Of a DNA stretch of 54,074 bases, positions 28,613-37,655 are shown one piece after another. The stretch spans positions 24,327 through 78,400 of the forward strand of contig JAHEKZ010000005.1 of assembly GCA_024644435.1 (NCBI GenBank), read 5' to 3'. The DNA comes from Actinomycetes bacterium (GTDB taxonomy: Bacteria > Actinomycetota > Actinomycetes > JAHEKZ01). Below the pieces are notes generated by a model. The model was not told the origin of the DNA, made no database searches, and worked only from the letters and a program-made list of their open reading frames with translations. Each line of letters opens with the position of its first letter. Within the stretch, counting starts at the first letter, position 1. Both the position numbers and the translations under genes were made by a program.

Positions 28613-29152
28613 GTGAGCTCGCCCTTTCGCCTTCCGCGGGCCCAGCCCGTCGACGACCTGGCTGAGCGGTTGCCGCTGCGGCGAGCTGTGCCGCTCGTGG
28701 CCGTCGAGACGGGCGGTCTGGCCGTTCTGCTCATCCTGTACGCGGCGCTGCACGCACAGCAGAGCGTGCTGGCGCCGCTCCTGGTGCCGCCGGCCGTCAG
28801 CTTTGTCCTCGTCGTGGCCAACCCGACGGCGGCCAGTGCCCGGCCGGGTCGGATCGTTGCTTCCTACCTGATCGCGGGGTTCTTCGGGCTGGGGCTGGCG
28901 CTGGCGTCCGGCCCGGTGCTCCTGGACGCCCTGGTGGCCGGATCGCTGACACTGCTGCTCATGCACCTGGTGGGAGCCCTGCACTCACCGGCGATAGCGA
29001 TCGCGATGATCGCGGCGCTGGCCGACTTCGGCCCAGCGGATGCGGCACGGGCCCTGCCGCTGCTCTGCGCGCTGGCCGTCCTGGTTGCGGTACTCGCCTG
29101 GGCCGTGCACCGGGTCATGGCGGACGCCACCTACCCCGAACGGCTCTGGTAG
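28613..29152 (+). CDS. HPP-like integral membrane protein
   Basis: A 179-aa protein with about five hydrophobic segments. The first helices carry LAPLLVPPAVSFVLVVANP followed by TAASARPGRIVASYLIAG, which resembles the HPP-family pattern of an early Pro pair, Asn-Pro and Ala/Ser-rich loop; the last segment ends in VHRVMADATYPERLW. HPP proteins in cyanobacteria and plastids transport nitrite, but function in Actinobacteria is not established. GTG 28613 has GGAGA about 6-7 nt upstream. It lies 37 bp after cbs on the same strand and ends 15 bp before the 46-bp palindrome. Confidence 0.72.
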   Translation: MSSPFRLPRAQPVDDLAERLPLRRAVPLVAVETGGLAVLLILYAALHAQQSVLAPLLVPPAVSFVLVVANPTAASARPGRIVASYLIAGFFGLGLALASGPVLLDALVAGSLTLLLMHLVGALHSPAIAIAMIAALADFGPADAARALPLLCALAVLVAVLAWAVHRVMADATYPERLW

Positions 29153-29167
29153 GCCCCCCCTTCTCCG

Positions 29168-29213
29168 ATTGCGGAAGTTTGGTGGGGCTATAGCCCCACC
29201 AAACTTCCGCAAT
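29168..29213. repeat. Perfect 46-bp palindrome between convergent genes
   Basis: The two 23-nt halves are exact reverse complements, with the centre at TATA (29189-29192). The left arm starts ATTGCGGAAGTTTGGTGG and continues GGC. No T-run flanks it on either strand. It sits between the HPP-like stop (29152) and the msrA stop (29231), where a bidirectional terminator is expected, but the length and perfection of the arms, and the AT-rich outer part, would also suit a dispersed palindromic repeat. It is the longest perfect inverted repeat I noticed in the window. Confidence 0.95.
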
Positions 29214-29230
29214 GTTGGTAGCGGCGAGAT

Positions 29231-29869
29231 CTAGGCCGGGTAGGGGACGCCGGTGTTGGCGTGGCAGTCGTAGCCGTTCGGCACCTTCGCCAGGTACTGC
29301 TGGTGGTAGTCCTCGGCGTAGTAGAAGTGCGGCGCGGGGAGCAGCTCGGTGGTGATGGCGCCGAGGCTGACCTTGATCAAAGCAGCTTGGTAGACATCGC
29401 GGGACGCCTCGGCGGCCTGGCGCTGGTCGTCGCTCGTCCAGTAGAGCGCTGACCGGTACTGCGAGCCCCGGTCGTTGCCCTGCCGGAATCCCTGCGTCGG
29501 GTCGTGGGTCTCCCAGAACACCTTCAGCAGGTCTCCGTACGACACGACGGCGGGGTCGTAGACCACGCGAACGGCCTCGGTGTGCCCGGTCAGACCGGTG
29601 CAGGTCTCGTCGTAGGTGGGGTTCGGGGTCTCGCCGCCTTGGTAGCCCACGGCCGTGGTGTAGACGCCCCCAAGCTGCCAGAAGCGCCGCTCGGCGCCCC
29701 AGAAGCAGCCCATGCCGAAGAACGCCTCGGCCATGCCTTCGGGAACCGGCCCGGCAAGTGGCGTCCCGAGCACGGCATGTCTCTCGGGAACGGTGAAAGC
29801 CGGTTGGCTGCGACCGGGCAAGGCCTGGTGGGAAGCGGGCAGGGTGGCGGATGGGCGTCCGAACAGCAC
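29231..29869 (-). CDS. msrA: Peptide methionine (S)-S-oxide reductase MsrA
   Basis: A 212-aa enzyme that reduces the S-epimer of methionine sulfoxide in proteins and free Met. The catalytic motif is [14 protein letters not shown] near residue 55, followed by [30 protein letters not shown] and [13 protein letters not shown], all conserved. A Cys near the C-terminus ([10 protein letters not shown]) may act as the resolving Cys. The N-terminal extension of about 45 residues ([16 protein letters not shown]) is usual in actinobacterial and proteobacterial MsrA. GTG 29869 has AAGGAGG 5 nt upstream. The gene is divergent from the chemoreceptor. Confidence 0.95.
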   Translation of the reverse strand: MLFGRPSATLPASHQALPGRSQPAFTVPERHAVLGTPLAGPVPEGMAEAFFGMGCFWGAERRFWQLGGVYTTAVGYQGGETPNPTYDETCTGLTGHTEAVRVVYDPAVVSYGDLLKVFWETHDPTQGFRQGNDRGSQYRSALYWTSDDQRQAAEASRDVYQAALIKVSLGAITTELLPAPHFYYAEDYHQQYLAKVPNGYDCHANTGVPYPA

Positions 29870-29964
29870 GAGTACCTCCTTAGGGGTAGCCACGGGCTTA
29901 ACCACGGCACCCCACCTGCCGATTCCCTCAGGACGGAGGCTTGTGGGGGTCACGGAGGGTAACG

Positions 29965-32094
29965 ATGCGGAGCATGCGCGTTCCGGCGCTGGTGCTGGGT
30001 CTTGTGCTGCTCTCGTCGGCCGCTGGGCTCACCTGGCAGACCACGCAGGCCGCCAACGAGAACGCCAACAACCAGGACTCCGAGCTGCGGACGGCCGCTG
30101 CCAACACCGAGGTCTTGATCAGCAAGCAGTTCGAGCGGGCCGGGGCGATCGGGCTGCTCACTGCCCAGGACACCGTGTTCAGTCAGTTCTTCAACGCGCC
30201 CGGAAGCACCGAAGCGAAGGTCGCGTCCGACACCGCTACCCGGCAGGACATTGTCGACCTTCTCGTGTACCAGCAGACCCTGTTCCCCGGGTCGATCGCG
30301 CGGTCAGGGCTGGCCGATGCGCGGACCGGAGCCGAGATCGCCGAGGTGGTCAATGAGTTCCCTTCCCCACCGGTCACCCTCGAGGCCAACGCCGACAAGA
30401 AGCTGCCCTTCTTTGACGACGTGCTGGCTCTGCGGAAGGGCTGGCTCTACCAGTCGGCTCCCTACTTCTCCAAAGAGACCAACGAGTGGGTCATCGGTAA
30501 CGCTACGACCGTCGTCGTGGGCGGTCAGAAGACAGGCGTCCTGTACTTCGAGCTGACGATGAGCGCTCTTCGCACGCAGGCGCTGGCCCGCGAGGGTGAC
30601 GCAACGATGCGCATCGTCACGGAGGGGACCGGCGAGGTCGCGATCGACAGCCGATCCGCGCAGGTCTCATCAACAGAGTTCGGTCAGACCCAAGATGCGA
30701 CCTTCACCACAGCAGCCCAGACATTCGGCACGTCGGGCCTCACGACCATCGGTGACGAACGCATCGCCTATGTGCAGATGGAACCCGCGGAGACCCTCCA
30801 ACTTGTCAACGAGAGCAACTGGCTCGTCGCAGCGTCCCAACCCCTGGTCGTCACCGGGCTCGCTGCTGCCATTTCTCCGCTGCTGATTGCCCTGCTGGCG
30901 TTGGGCATCCCGCTGCTTGCCTATGCCGTGTTCTCCTACGCCCGCTACTTCCGCCGGAGCAAGGAGAGCTCCCGCGAGATGAAGACTGACCGCGACCACC
31001 TCAACGACCGCCTTGGCGACCTGACGGAGGCGCTGAACCAGGCATCGGCCGGCAACCTCGCCGTGCAGCTTCCGGTCGACTTCAACGACGAACGTCTGGC
31101 CGTCCTTGCCCAGTCCTTCGAAAGCACCCTTGAGCGGCTGCGTGCGCTGGTGGCCCAAGCCCAGGGACACGGAGCTCAGCTGGCCCAGGCTGCCGTGCAG
31201 ATGCGTGCAACTGCGCAGCAACAGGCCGGTTCAGCCAACGAGCAGTCCGCAACGGTGACGGAGACGACTGCAACCGTGGAGGAGCTGGCGGCGACGGCGG
31301 CTCAGATTGCTGACACGGCTGGGTCGGTGGCTCGCGTGGCGTCGGAGACGTTGGCGTTGACCGATGAAGGCCGTGGCGCAGTGGCTGAGTCGGTCGAGGC
31401 GATGGACCAGATTCGGACGGTGGTCGATCAGATCGGGGTGTCCTCTGCGGGCTTGGGGGACAAGATCGCGCAGGTGGGTCAGATCTTGACGTTGATTGAC
31501 GAGTTGTCAGAGCAGACGAACTTGTTGGCGCTGAATGCGGCGATCGAGGCTGCTCGTGCCGGTGAGCACGGGCGTGGGTTTGCTGTGGTGGCTGCCGAGG
31601 TGCGGAAGCTGGCGGAACGGGCGCAGGAGTCGACCTCGCAGATCCAGGGCATTGTGACCGAGATCCAGGCGCACACGCGGTCGACCGTTGTCGCGTCGGA
31701 GGAAGGCGCCCGGGCTGCTGAGCGCGGTGCGGGTAAGGCGGCTGGTGCGGTGGTGGCGTTGGACCGAATTGCCGCCATGGTGGACGAGGCGACGAGTGCG
31801 GCTGAGGAGATCAGCATCGCGACGCAGCAGCAGCGGTCAGCCTCTGACCAGGTCGTGGTCGCGATGACTCAGGTGGCCGACGTCTCCCGCCAGTACGCGG
31901 CCGGCTCGAAGCAGACGGCAGCGGCGTCGGCGCAGATCACGACACTGGCCGCGGCGATGCAGGACTCCATTGCCACCTTCCAGGTCGAAGGCAGCGAGCG
32001 CAGGCTCGAACCCGAGGTCCCCGATCAGCCGGACGCCACCAGGTCGGTTGGCGAGTTCGACGCCGTTGCTCCTGAGGGTGTGAGCGTCCGCTAG
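29965..32094 (+). CDS. Methyl-accepting chemotaxis protein
   Basis: A 709-aa chemoreceptor. An N-terminal helix ([18 protein letters not shown]) and a second helix ([21 protein letters not shown], about residues 302-322) bracket an extracellular sensor of about 270 residues with a dCACHE-like feel. A HAMP domain follows, then the MCP signalling domain with the hairpin tip [18 protein letters not shown] and [18 protein letters not shown]. No CheA, CheW or flagellar gene is in the window. ATG 29965 has GGAGGG 5 nt upstream. Leucine codons in the tip region (about 31340-31840) are mostly TTG, unlike the CTG/CTC used elsewhere in the gene. Confidence 0.93.
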   Translation: MRSMRVPALVLGLVLLSSAAGLTWQTTQAANENANNQDSELRTAAANTEVLISKQFERAGAIGLLTAQDTVFSQFFNAPGSTEAKVASDTATRQDIVDLLVYQQTLFPGSIARSGLADARTGAEIAEVVNEFPSPPVTLEANADKKLPFFDDVLALRKGWLYQSAPYFSKETNEWVIGNATTVVVGGQKTGVLYFELTMSALRTQALAREGDATMRIVTEGTGEVAIDSRSAQVSSTEFGQTQDATFTTAAQTFGTSGLTTIGDERIAYVQMEPAETLQLVNESNWLVAASQPLVVTGLAAAISPLLIALLALGIPLLAYAVFSYARYFRRSKESSREMKTDRDHLNDRLGDLTEALNQASAGNLAVQLPVDFNDERLAVLAQSFESTLERLRALVAQAQGHGAQLAQAAVQMRATAQQQAGSANEQSATVTETTATVEELAATAAQIADTAGSVARVASETLALTDEGRGAVAESVEAMDQIRTVVDQIGVSSAGLGDKIAQVGQILTLIDELSEQTNLLALNAAIEAARAGEHGRGFAVVAAEVRKLAERAQESTSQIQGIVTEIQAHTRSTVVASEEGARAAERGAGKAAGAVVALDRIAAMVDEATSAAEEISIATQQQRSASDQVVVAMTQVADVSRQYAAGSKQTAAASAQITTLAAAMQDSIATFQVEGSERRLEPEVPDQPDATRSVGEFDAVAPEGVSVR

Positions 32095-32103
32095 CCGTGG
32101 GGT

Positions 32104-32109
32104 TAGGGT
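32104..32109 (+). promoter_or_regulatory. -10 hexamer of a probable leaderless promoter for metB
   Basis: TAGGGT lies 6 nt before GTG 32116, and no ribosome binding site is present in the 21-bp gap after the chemoreceptor stop. Confidence 0.5.
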
Positions 32110-32115
32110 CACGGT

Positions 32116-33255
32116 GTGACTCACGAATTCGAGACGATTGCCCTGCATGCCGGCCAAGAGCCTGACCCCCAGACCGGCGCGGTTGTACCGCCGATCCACC
32201 AGGTCTCCACCTTCAAGCAAGACGGTGTGGGCGGGTTGCGCTCCGGTTTCGAGTACAGCCGGTCGGCCAACCCCACGCGCACGGCCCTTGAGGAGTGCCT
32301 GGCTGCGATCGAAGGAGGGACGCGTGGTTTGGCGTTCGCGTCTGGATTGGCGGCCGAGGACACCTTGCTGCGCGCCGTCTGCAAGCCCGGCGACCACATC
32401 ATCATCCCGAACGACGCGTACGGCGGCACCTTTCGGCTGATCGCCCAGGTGTTGACCACCTGGGGAGTGGAGTACACCCCCGTACCTCTCTCGGAGCCGG
32501 ACGCAGTGCGCGCGGCAATGCGCCCGACGACGACGGTGGTCTGGGTCGAGACGCCGACAAACCCGTTGCTGTCGATCGCCGACATCTCGGCTCTGGCTGC
32601 GATCGCCCACGGTTCCGGCGCGCTGCTCGTGGTTGACAACACCTTCGCCTCGCCGTACCTCCAGCAGCCGCTGTCCCTCGGCGCCGACGTGGTCGTGCAC
32701 TCCACGACCAAGTACCTCGGCGGTCACTCCGATGTGGTGGGAGGCGCCTTGGTCTCGTCCGACCCAGAGCTGGGCGAGCGTCTGGCCTACCACCAGAACG
32801 CCATGGGGGCAGTGGCCGGACCCTTTGACAGCTGGTTGGTGCTGCGTGGCATCAAGACTCTCGCCGTGCGGATGGACCGGCACGGTGAGAACGCGGCCGC
32901 GGTCGTCGACCTGCTCACGTCGCACTCGCAGGTGCGCCAGGTTCACTACCCGGGGCTACCTGACCACCCGGGCCATGATGTGGCTGCCAAGCAGATGCGT
33001 GGCTACGGCGGCATGGTGTCGTTCCAGGTTGCCGGCGGTGAGCAAGCGGCGGTTGAGATGGTCAACCGAACCGAGATCTTCACGCTCGCCGAGTCATTGG
33101 GAGGCGTGGAGTCCCTGATCGAACACCCGGGTCGCATGACCCACGCATCGGCGTCGGGCAGCCCCCTGGAGGTCCCCGCAGACTTGGTCCGCCTCAGTGT
33201 CGGTCTCGAGCACTCGCACGATCTCGTGGCTGACCTGCAGAACGCGCTCGGCTGA
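32116..33255 (+). CDS. metB: Cystathionine gamma-synthase (or gamma-lyase)
   Basis: A 379-aa Cys/Met-metabolism PLP enzyme. The PLP lysine is in HSTTKYLGGHSDVVGG (K199), with the family features YSRSANPTRTALEECLAA, PNDAYGGTFRL, VVDNTFASPYLQQPL and, at the end, LVRLSVGLEHSHDLVADL. MetB makes cystathionine from an acylated homoserine and cysteine; the same fold also gives gamma-lyases, which run the reverse pathway, and the sequence alone does not fully separate them. The metB order between cbs and greA is shared with Mycobacterium. It is followed 8 bp downstream by the MutL-like gene. Confidence 0.9.
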   Translation: MTHEFETIALHAGQEPDPQTGAVVPPIHQVSTFKQDGVGGLRSGFEYSRSANPTRTALEECLAAIEGGTRGLAFASGLAAEDTLLRAVCKPGDHIIIPNDAYGGTFRLIAQVLTTWGVEYTPVPLSEPDAVRAAMRPTTTVVWVETPTNPLLSIADISALAAIAHGSGALLVVDNTFASPYLQQPLSLGADVVVHSTTKYLGGHSDVVGGALVSSDPELGERLAYHQNAMGAVAGPFDSWLVLRGIKTLAVRMDRHGENAAAVVDLLTSHSQVRQVHYPGLPDHPGHDVAAKQMRGYGGMVSFQVAGGEQAAVEMVNRTEIFTLAESLGGVESLIEHPGRMTHASASGSPLEVPADLVRLSVGLEHSHDLVADLQNALG

Positions 33256-33263
33256 GACGACCG

Positions 33264-34628
33264 GTGTCGTCGCTCTACGTCTGCGCAGACTTCGGGTCGA
33301 CCTTCACCAAGGTTGTCGCTGTCGACGCCGGCGGCCGGCTGGTCGCGACCGGGTCGTCACGGACCACGGTGGACAGTGACGTCATGGAGGGTCTGGACGC
33401 CGCCCTCGCTGATGCCGGAGTCAGGCTCGGACCCGACGTTGAGGTACTGGCGTGCAGCTCCGCCGGCGGCGGCCTGCGGATCGCGGTCGTGGGGTACGAG
33501 CGGGCCATCACCGCTGAGGCGGGATACCGCGTAGGGCTCTCTGCGGGCGGACGCGTCTGCCACGTGACGTCCGGTGAGCTGACCCCAGGTGCGATCGATG
33601 AGATGCGAGACGCTCGACCTGATGTCGTCCTGCTCGTGGGCGGGACCGACGGTGGCAACGCTGAGGTGCTCGTGCACAACGCCCGAGCGATCGCCAAGGC
33701 GCGGCTCGACCTACCGGTCGTCGTGGCCGGGAACGCCGATGCCAGTGATCACGTGGTGCGGATCCTTCGCAGATCACGGACGGCGGTGTCCCTTGCGCAC
33801 AATGTGCTGCCCAAGATCGGCGAGCTCGACCCACGATCAGCACGAGAAGCGATTCGCGAGGTCTTCATCAGCCACGTGATCGGCGGCAAGCACCTGTCGT
33901 CCCGCGTCGATCTGTCCACGTGGGTGCAGGCGGCCACTCCCGATGCGGTGCTCTCCGGGGTCGAGCTGCTCGCCGACGGAACCGATGAGCACCCAGGCGT
34001 TGGCGACGTGGTGGTCGTCGACGTCGGAGGCGCCACGACCGACGTGTACTCGGTGACGTCGCCCGATCTCGACGACGATCCCGCCGAGCGAGAAGCCGTG
34101 GCGACGATGTGGCGCAGTCGAACGGTCGAAGGAGACCTGGGGGTCCGCTGGAATGCGCCCGGCATCGTCGAGGCAGCGCTGCGTGAGGGCTTCCTGGTCG
34201 ACGAGACGGCGAGCGTTCTGGTTGAGGCAGCCGAGGCCCGGCACGCCGATCCGGGATACCTGCCTGCGACCGAGGACGAGCGGGCCATCGACCGAGAGCT
34301 GGCCCGGCTGGCCGCCGCCGTTGCCCTCCGTCGGCATGCACGGCCCCACACCGCCGGCGCGGTTCGATATCCGGGCAAAGATCTCAGCCGGGTCTCAGCG
34401 GTCGTGGGGTCTGGTGGGGTCTTGCGGCACAGTCCTCCCGATGAGGCGGCTGCCCTGGTGGAGGCGGCAGTCTCCGACCCCGCTGGGGGATGGCGCACCC
34501 CTGAGCGAGCGAGCTCGTTGGTCGACGGCCGCTACGTTCTTGCAGCTGCCGGGTTGATCAGCCGCACAGACCGCGAGGCGGCGATGAGGCTGCTCGAGGG
34601 ATCGTTGCTCTCTCGGTCGGCTCGCTAG
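33264..34628 (+). CDS. MutL/GlmL-like ASKHA ATPase
   Basis: A 454-aa protein of the glutamate-mutase MutL (GlmL) family, not the mismatch-repair MutL. The ASKHA phosphate-1 loop is CADFGSTFTKVVAVD and the phosphate-2 loop VVVVDVGGATTDVYSV; VLLVGGTDGGNAEVLVHNA and LPVVVAGNADASD are family signatures. These proteins are thought to reactivate B12-dependent carbon-skeleton or amino mutases. No mutase, B12-binding domain or B12 gene is visible here, so it is an orphan, although it starts 8 bp after metB. Its stop overlaps the convergent MFS stop by 4 nt. Confidence 0.88.
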   Translation: MSSLYVCADFGSTFTKVVAVDAGGRLVATGSSRTTVDSDVMEGLDAALADAGVRLGPDVEVLACSSAGGGLRIAVVGYERAITAEAGYRVGLSAGGRVCHVTSGELTPGAIDEMRDARPDVVLLVGGTDGGNAEVLVHNARAIAKARLDLPVVVAGNADASDHVVRILRRSRTAVSLAHNVLPKIGELDPRSAREAIREVFISHVIGGKHLSSRVDLSTWVQAATPDAVLSGVELLADGTDEHPGVGDVVVVDVGGATTDVYSVTSPDLDDDPAEREAVATMWRSRTVEGDLGVRWNAPGIVEAALREGFLVDETASVLVEAAEARHADPGYLPATEDERAIDRELARLAAAVALRRHARPHTAGAVRYPGKDLSRVSAVVGSGGVLRHSPPDEAAALVEAAVSDPAGGWRTPERASSLVDGRYVLAAAGLISRTDREAAMRLLEGSLLSRSAR

Positions 34629-35875
34629 CTCTGGGGAGAGCCTCGGCGCAACGTCTCTGGCATCGCGATGGCCGTAGCGGTTCCCATCAGACAGACGGCC
34701 GCGGTCGCGGCGAACGCCCAGGAGAACGAGAGGGTGTCGACCAGCACTCCGGCGATCAGCGGCCCGGCAAAGGCCCCCAGGTCGGAAGACATCTGGAAGA
34801 CGGCGATGGCCGGGCCTCCGCGACCGTGAACGACGTCGCCCACGACCGCTGTGCTGCTCGTGCCGATGAGTGCTGACCCGAATCCGAACAGGACCATGGC
34901 GAAGGCGTACGGGGCGATGGCTTCAGATCCTGCGAGCACGATGAACGCGACGGCTACGAGCACAGAGCCGGCGATCATCGAGGGTCGTCGTCCGCGCATG
35001 TCAGACGATCGACCGGCCGGGATGAGAAGCAGTCCTTGCGCTAGCGCAGAGATGAAGATCCCAATGCTGACCCAGGACTCCGACAAGAGCATCGCTTCGG
35101 TGACAAAGAGCGGAAGAACCGACCCACGGATGCCGAAGAGAGACCAACCCGTGGCGAGGTTGTTGGTGATGGCTGCCCAGTAGGCACGCTGACGAACTGC
35201 GACAGCAAAGGGAGTCGGGGCGACGTCGGTGCCGGCGGACGCTTCGTGTTCCTGAAGCTTGCTCTGCGCGAGAAAGACCAGTCCGATCGACCCAGCGATC
35301 AACAGAGTGGCCGAGTAGACGAAGAAGGGCAGTCGGATCGAGATCGCGACGAGCGGGGCGCCGAAGAGGGGTCCCGTGACACCTCCGATCAGGAAACCGC
35401 CCTGAAAAGCGAGCGCGGCCCGCCCTCGCTGGTCGGGCAGAACCACGCGCAGAAGCAACGCGTAGGCCGCGACCGTGAACATGGCAGACCCGACGCCTCC
35501 GGCACCTCGCAGCAGGAGGAGCTGCCAGTAGTTCTGCGCGAGGCCAGCCATCGCGCTGGAGATTCCGACGATGAAGATGCCGGTACCGAGAATGAGACGT
35601 TCGCCTGTGCGGTCGACCAGCCACCCAGCCAGCGGAGACGAGGCGAACCGGGTCAGCGCGAAAATCGACACCACGGCGGCGGCGGCCGTGGTGGAGACGC
35701 CGAACTCCTTCGCGAAGGGCGCGATGACGGGAAACACGATGCCGAATCCGACGGCGACGGCGAAAGCCACAGCGGTGAGCACGGCGACCTCGCGAGGGAG
35801 GCCCCGGAAGGTCGATGCGACCCATTCCCGGGGCCTGGCCAGAAGGTGCACAGGCTGATCCAACCACCAGCGCAC
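34625..35875 (-). CDS. MFS transporter
   Basis: A 12-helix major facilitator of about 416 aa. The A-like motif between helices 2 and 3 is GWLVDRTGERLILGTGI, and the corresponding motif in the second half is RSSDMRGRRPSMIAGS. The sequence resembles multidrug/arabinose-efflux type permeases; the substrate is unknown. The start is uncertain: GTG 35875 places about 24 residues before helix 1, TTG 35908 is possible, and longer frames would overlap the divergent FIST gene. The stop shares CTAG with the stop of the MutL-like gene. Confidence 0.88.
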   Translation of the reverse strand: MRWWLDQPVHLLARPREWVASTFRGLPREVAVLTAVAFAVAVGFGIVFPVIAPFAKEFGVSTTAAAAVVSIFALTRFASSPLAGWLVDRTGERLILGTGIFIVGISSAMAGLAQNYWQLLLLRGAGGVGSAMFTVAAYALLLRVVLPDQRGRAALAFQGGFLIGGVTGPLFGAPLVAISIRLPFFVYSATLLIAGSIGLVFLAQSKLQEHEASAGTDVAPTPFAVAVRQRAYWAAITNNLATGWSLFGIRGSVLPLFVTEAMLLSESWVSIGIFISALAQGLLLIPAGRSSDMRGRRPSMIAGSVLVAVAFIVLAGSEAIAPYAFAMVLFGFGSALIGTSSTAVVGDVVHGRGGPAIAVFQMSSDLGAFAGPLIAGVLVDTLSFSWAFAATAAVCLMGTATAIAMPETLRRGSPQS

Positions 35876-35948
35876 CAGCCCTGAGCCGGATGGGTGGCGC
35901 CTCTGCAAGATGGGTGCGGTGCGCGCCGCGATCGGCCACGATGAGGTG

Positions 35949-37124
35949 ATGGTCTCCTGTGGCTCTGGCGTCGCGGTGGGGTTCGACCTCTCGCGGACTG
36001 CGGTCATCGCTGCATCGCGAGCGATGGCCGAGCTCAGCGCACCCCCTGAGTTCGCCTGCATCTTCGTCAGGGCCGCCAATCCGGCGGACGTGGCCGCTGC
36101 CCTGTCGGCTGCTCAACGAACCATCGGTGCTCCCCACAGCATTGGGTGCTCCTCGTCGCACGGAGTGATCGGCGGCGGGCACGGCATCGAGGACGTCTCG
36201 GCTGTCAGCGTGTTCGTTGCGGCCGGGACCGAGCTCACCGTCCGCTCGTTCCACCTCGAGGTGATGCCGACGCCGGAGTCGATCGCCGTTGTCGGTGTTC
36301 CGCCGATCGAGCCCGGCGACCAGGTGACGATCGTGCTGGCTGATGCCTACTCGTTCCCCGTCGAGGGTTTTGTCGAACAGTCGGCACAGTCGTTGGGTGG
36401 TCTGCCCATGGCCGGGGGGCTCGCTGTCGGAGGGCAGGGCTCGGGTTCGACGCGGCTGCTCATCGACGACCGGGTGGTCGACCGCGGCGCGGTCGGACTG
36501 GTCCTCGGCGGCTCCGCAGCGATCGGCGCCGTGGTGAGCCAGGGGTGTCGCCCCGTTGGCAACCCCATGACCGTCACCCGCTGCGACGGCAACGTGGTGC
36601 TCGAGCTGGCTGGTCGACCCGCCCTGCAACGGCTCGAAGACCTGCTGCGCACCCTTTCGCCGTCAGACCAGGTGCTGGCCGGCACCGGCCTGCAGATCGG
36701 GGTGGTGCATGACGAGTACGCCGATCACCACGAACAGGGCGACTTCCTGATCCGTTCAGTGGTGCGCGTTGACTCAGACCGCCGAGCCCTGGTGATCGCC
36801 GATGACGTGCACGTGGGACAGACCGTGAGCTTCCAGCTGCGGGATGCCGAAGCTGCCAGCCATGACCTGCACCACACCTTGGCCAGGTGGAGCGAAGGTC
36901 CTGCGCCGGCCGGAGCGCTCATCTTCTCGTGCAACGGTCGAGGTGAACGGTTCTTTGCGTCGAGCGATCACGACGCCACGATGGTGCGTGACGATCTCGG
37001 GGGAGCAGAGGTGGCCGGCTACTTCTCCGCCGGAGAGATCGGACCGGTTGCGGGGCGCAACCAGCTGCACGGCTTCTCGGCATCTGTCGTGGTGTTCGAC
37101 AGCGGGTCCCGCTCGCGGGGCTGA
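35949..37124 (+). CDS. FIST N/C domain sensor protein
   Basis: A 391-aa soluble protein with a FIST N-terminal domain (about 1-190: IGCSSSHGVIGGGHGIED, ADAYSFPVEGFVEQ, GLPMAGGLAVGGQG) and a FIST C-terminal domain (about 205-370: LQIGVVHDEY, LIRSVVRVD, PAGALIFSCNGRGERFF, GYFSAGEIGPVAGRNQLHGF). FIST domains are proposed to sense small ligands such as amino acids and usually sit beside signalling proteins. None adjoins it here. I chose ATG 35949; an upstream ATG at 35910 would add 13 residues. It converges on greA with a 10-bp gap. Confidence 0.88.
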   Translation: MVSCGSGVAVGFDLSRTAVIAASRAMAELSAPPEFACIFVRAANPADVAAALSAAQRTIGAPHSIGCSSSHGVIGGGHGIEDVSAVSVFVAAGTELTVRSFHLEVMPTPESIAVVGVPPIEPGDQVTIVLADAYSFPVEGFVEQSAQSLGGLPMAGGLAVGGQGSGSTRLLIDDRVVDRGAVGLVLGGSAAIGAVVSQGCRPVGNPMTVTRCDGNVVLELAGRPALQRLEDLLRTLSPSDQVLAGTGLQIGVVHDEYADHHEQGDFLIRSVVRVDSDRRALVIADDVHVGQTVSFQLRDAEAASHDLHHTLARWSEGPAPAGALIFSCNGRGERFFASSDHDATMVRDDLGGAEVAGYFSAGEIGPVAGRNQLHGFSASVVVFDSGSRSRG

Positions 37125-37134
37125 CGGCGCCCCG

Positions 37135-37626
37135 TTAGCCGTCCTGCAGAGGTGCCGAGGAGTCAACCCGCACGGTGAGCTCTTTCCCGTTGGGCAGCGT
37201 GTAGCTGATCTGGGTGCCGATGGCCTGGCCGTGCACCGCACCGCCCAAGGGCGACTGGGGGGAGTAGACATCGATCTCGTGGTGGCCGGCCTGTTCGCGA
37301 GAACCGAGCAGGAAGGTCTCGGTCTCCCCGTCGAGCGCGCCACCGAGGAAGGTCACGGCGACTTCGTGCCCAACCTGGACGGTGCCGTCGGCCGCCAAGG
37401 GAGCCCCGACCTGCGCGCTCTCGAGCAGGTGTCGTAGCTGCTTGATCCGGGCCTCCAGCTTTCCCTGCTCTTCACGGGCGGCGTGGTAGCCCCCGTTCTC
37501 CTTCAGGTCGCCTTCCTCCCGGGCCGACGCGATCTTCTGGACCACCTCGGCGCGGCGGGTGGTGCTCAGCTCCTCGAACTCGTCCTTGAGCCGGTCGTAG
37601 GCGTCCTGGGAGAGCCAGGTGGTCAT
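37135..37626 (-). CDS. greA: Transcription elongation factor GreA
   Basis: A 163-aa Gre factor that stimulates transcript cleavage in backtracked RNA polymerase. The N-terminal coiled coil carries the catalytic acidic tip in SAREEGDLKENGGYHAAREEQ, and the C-terminal FKBP-like domain has YSPQSPLGGAVHGQAIGTQISYT. The N-terminal start TTWLSQDAYDRLKDEFEEL is the actinobacterial type. ATG 37626 has AAGGAG 8 nt upstream. The DUF4307 gene ends 29 bp upstream on the same strand, as in Mycobacterium. Confidence 0.96.
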   Translation of the reverse strand: MTTWLSQDAYDRLKDEFEELSTTRRAEVVQKIASAREEGDLKENGGYHAAREEQGKLEARIKQLRHLLESAQVGAPLAADGTVQVGHEVAVTFLGGALDGETETFLLGSREQAGHHEIDVYSPQSPLGGAVHGQAIGTQISYTLPNGKELTVRVDSSAPLQDG

Positions 37627-37655
37627 GCGGAGGACTCCTTCGTCTTGGTCGATGA

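Noticed and set aside
33264-34628. Mismatch-repair MutL
   Set aside because: The ASKHA loops and GGTDGGNAEVL belong to the mutase-associated MutL/GlmL family; GHKL ATPase motifs are absent.
35001-36629. 542-aa minus-strand frame overlapping the MFS and FIST genes
   Set aside because: It is out of frame with the MFS helices and runs across the divergent FIST gene; its translation is hydrophilic and Arg-rich.
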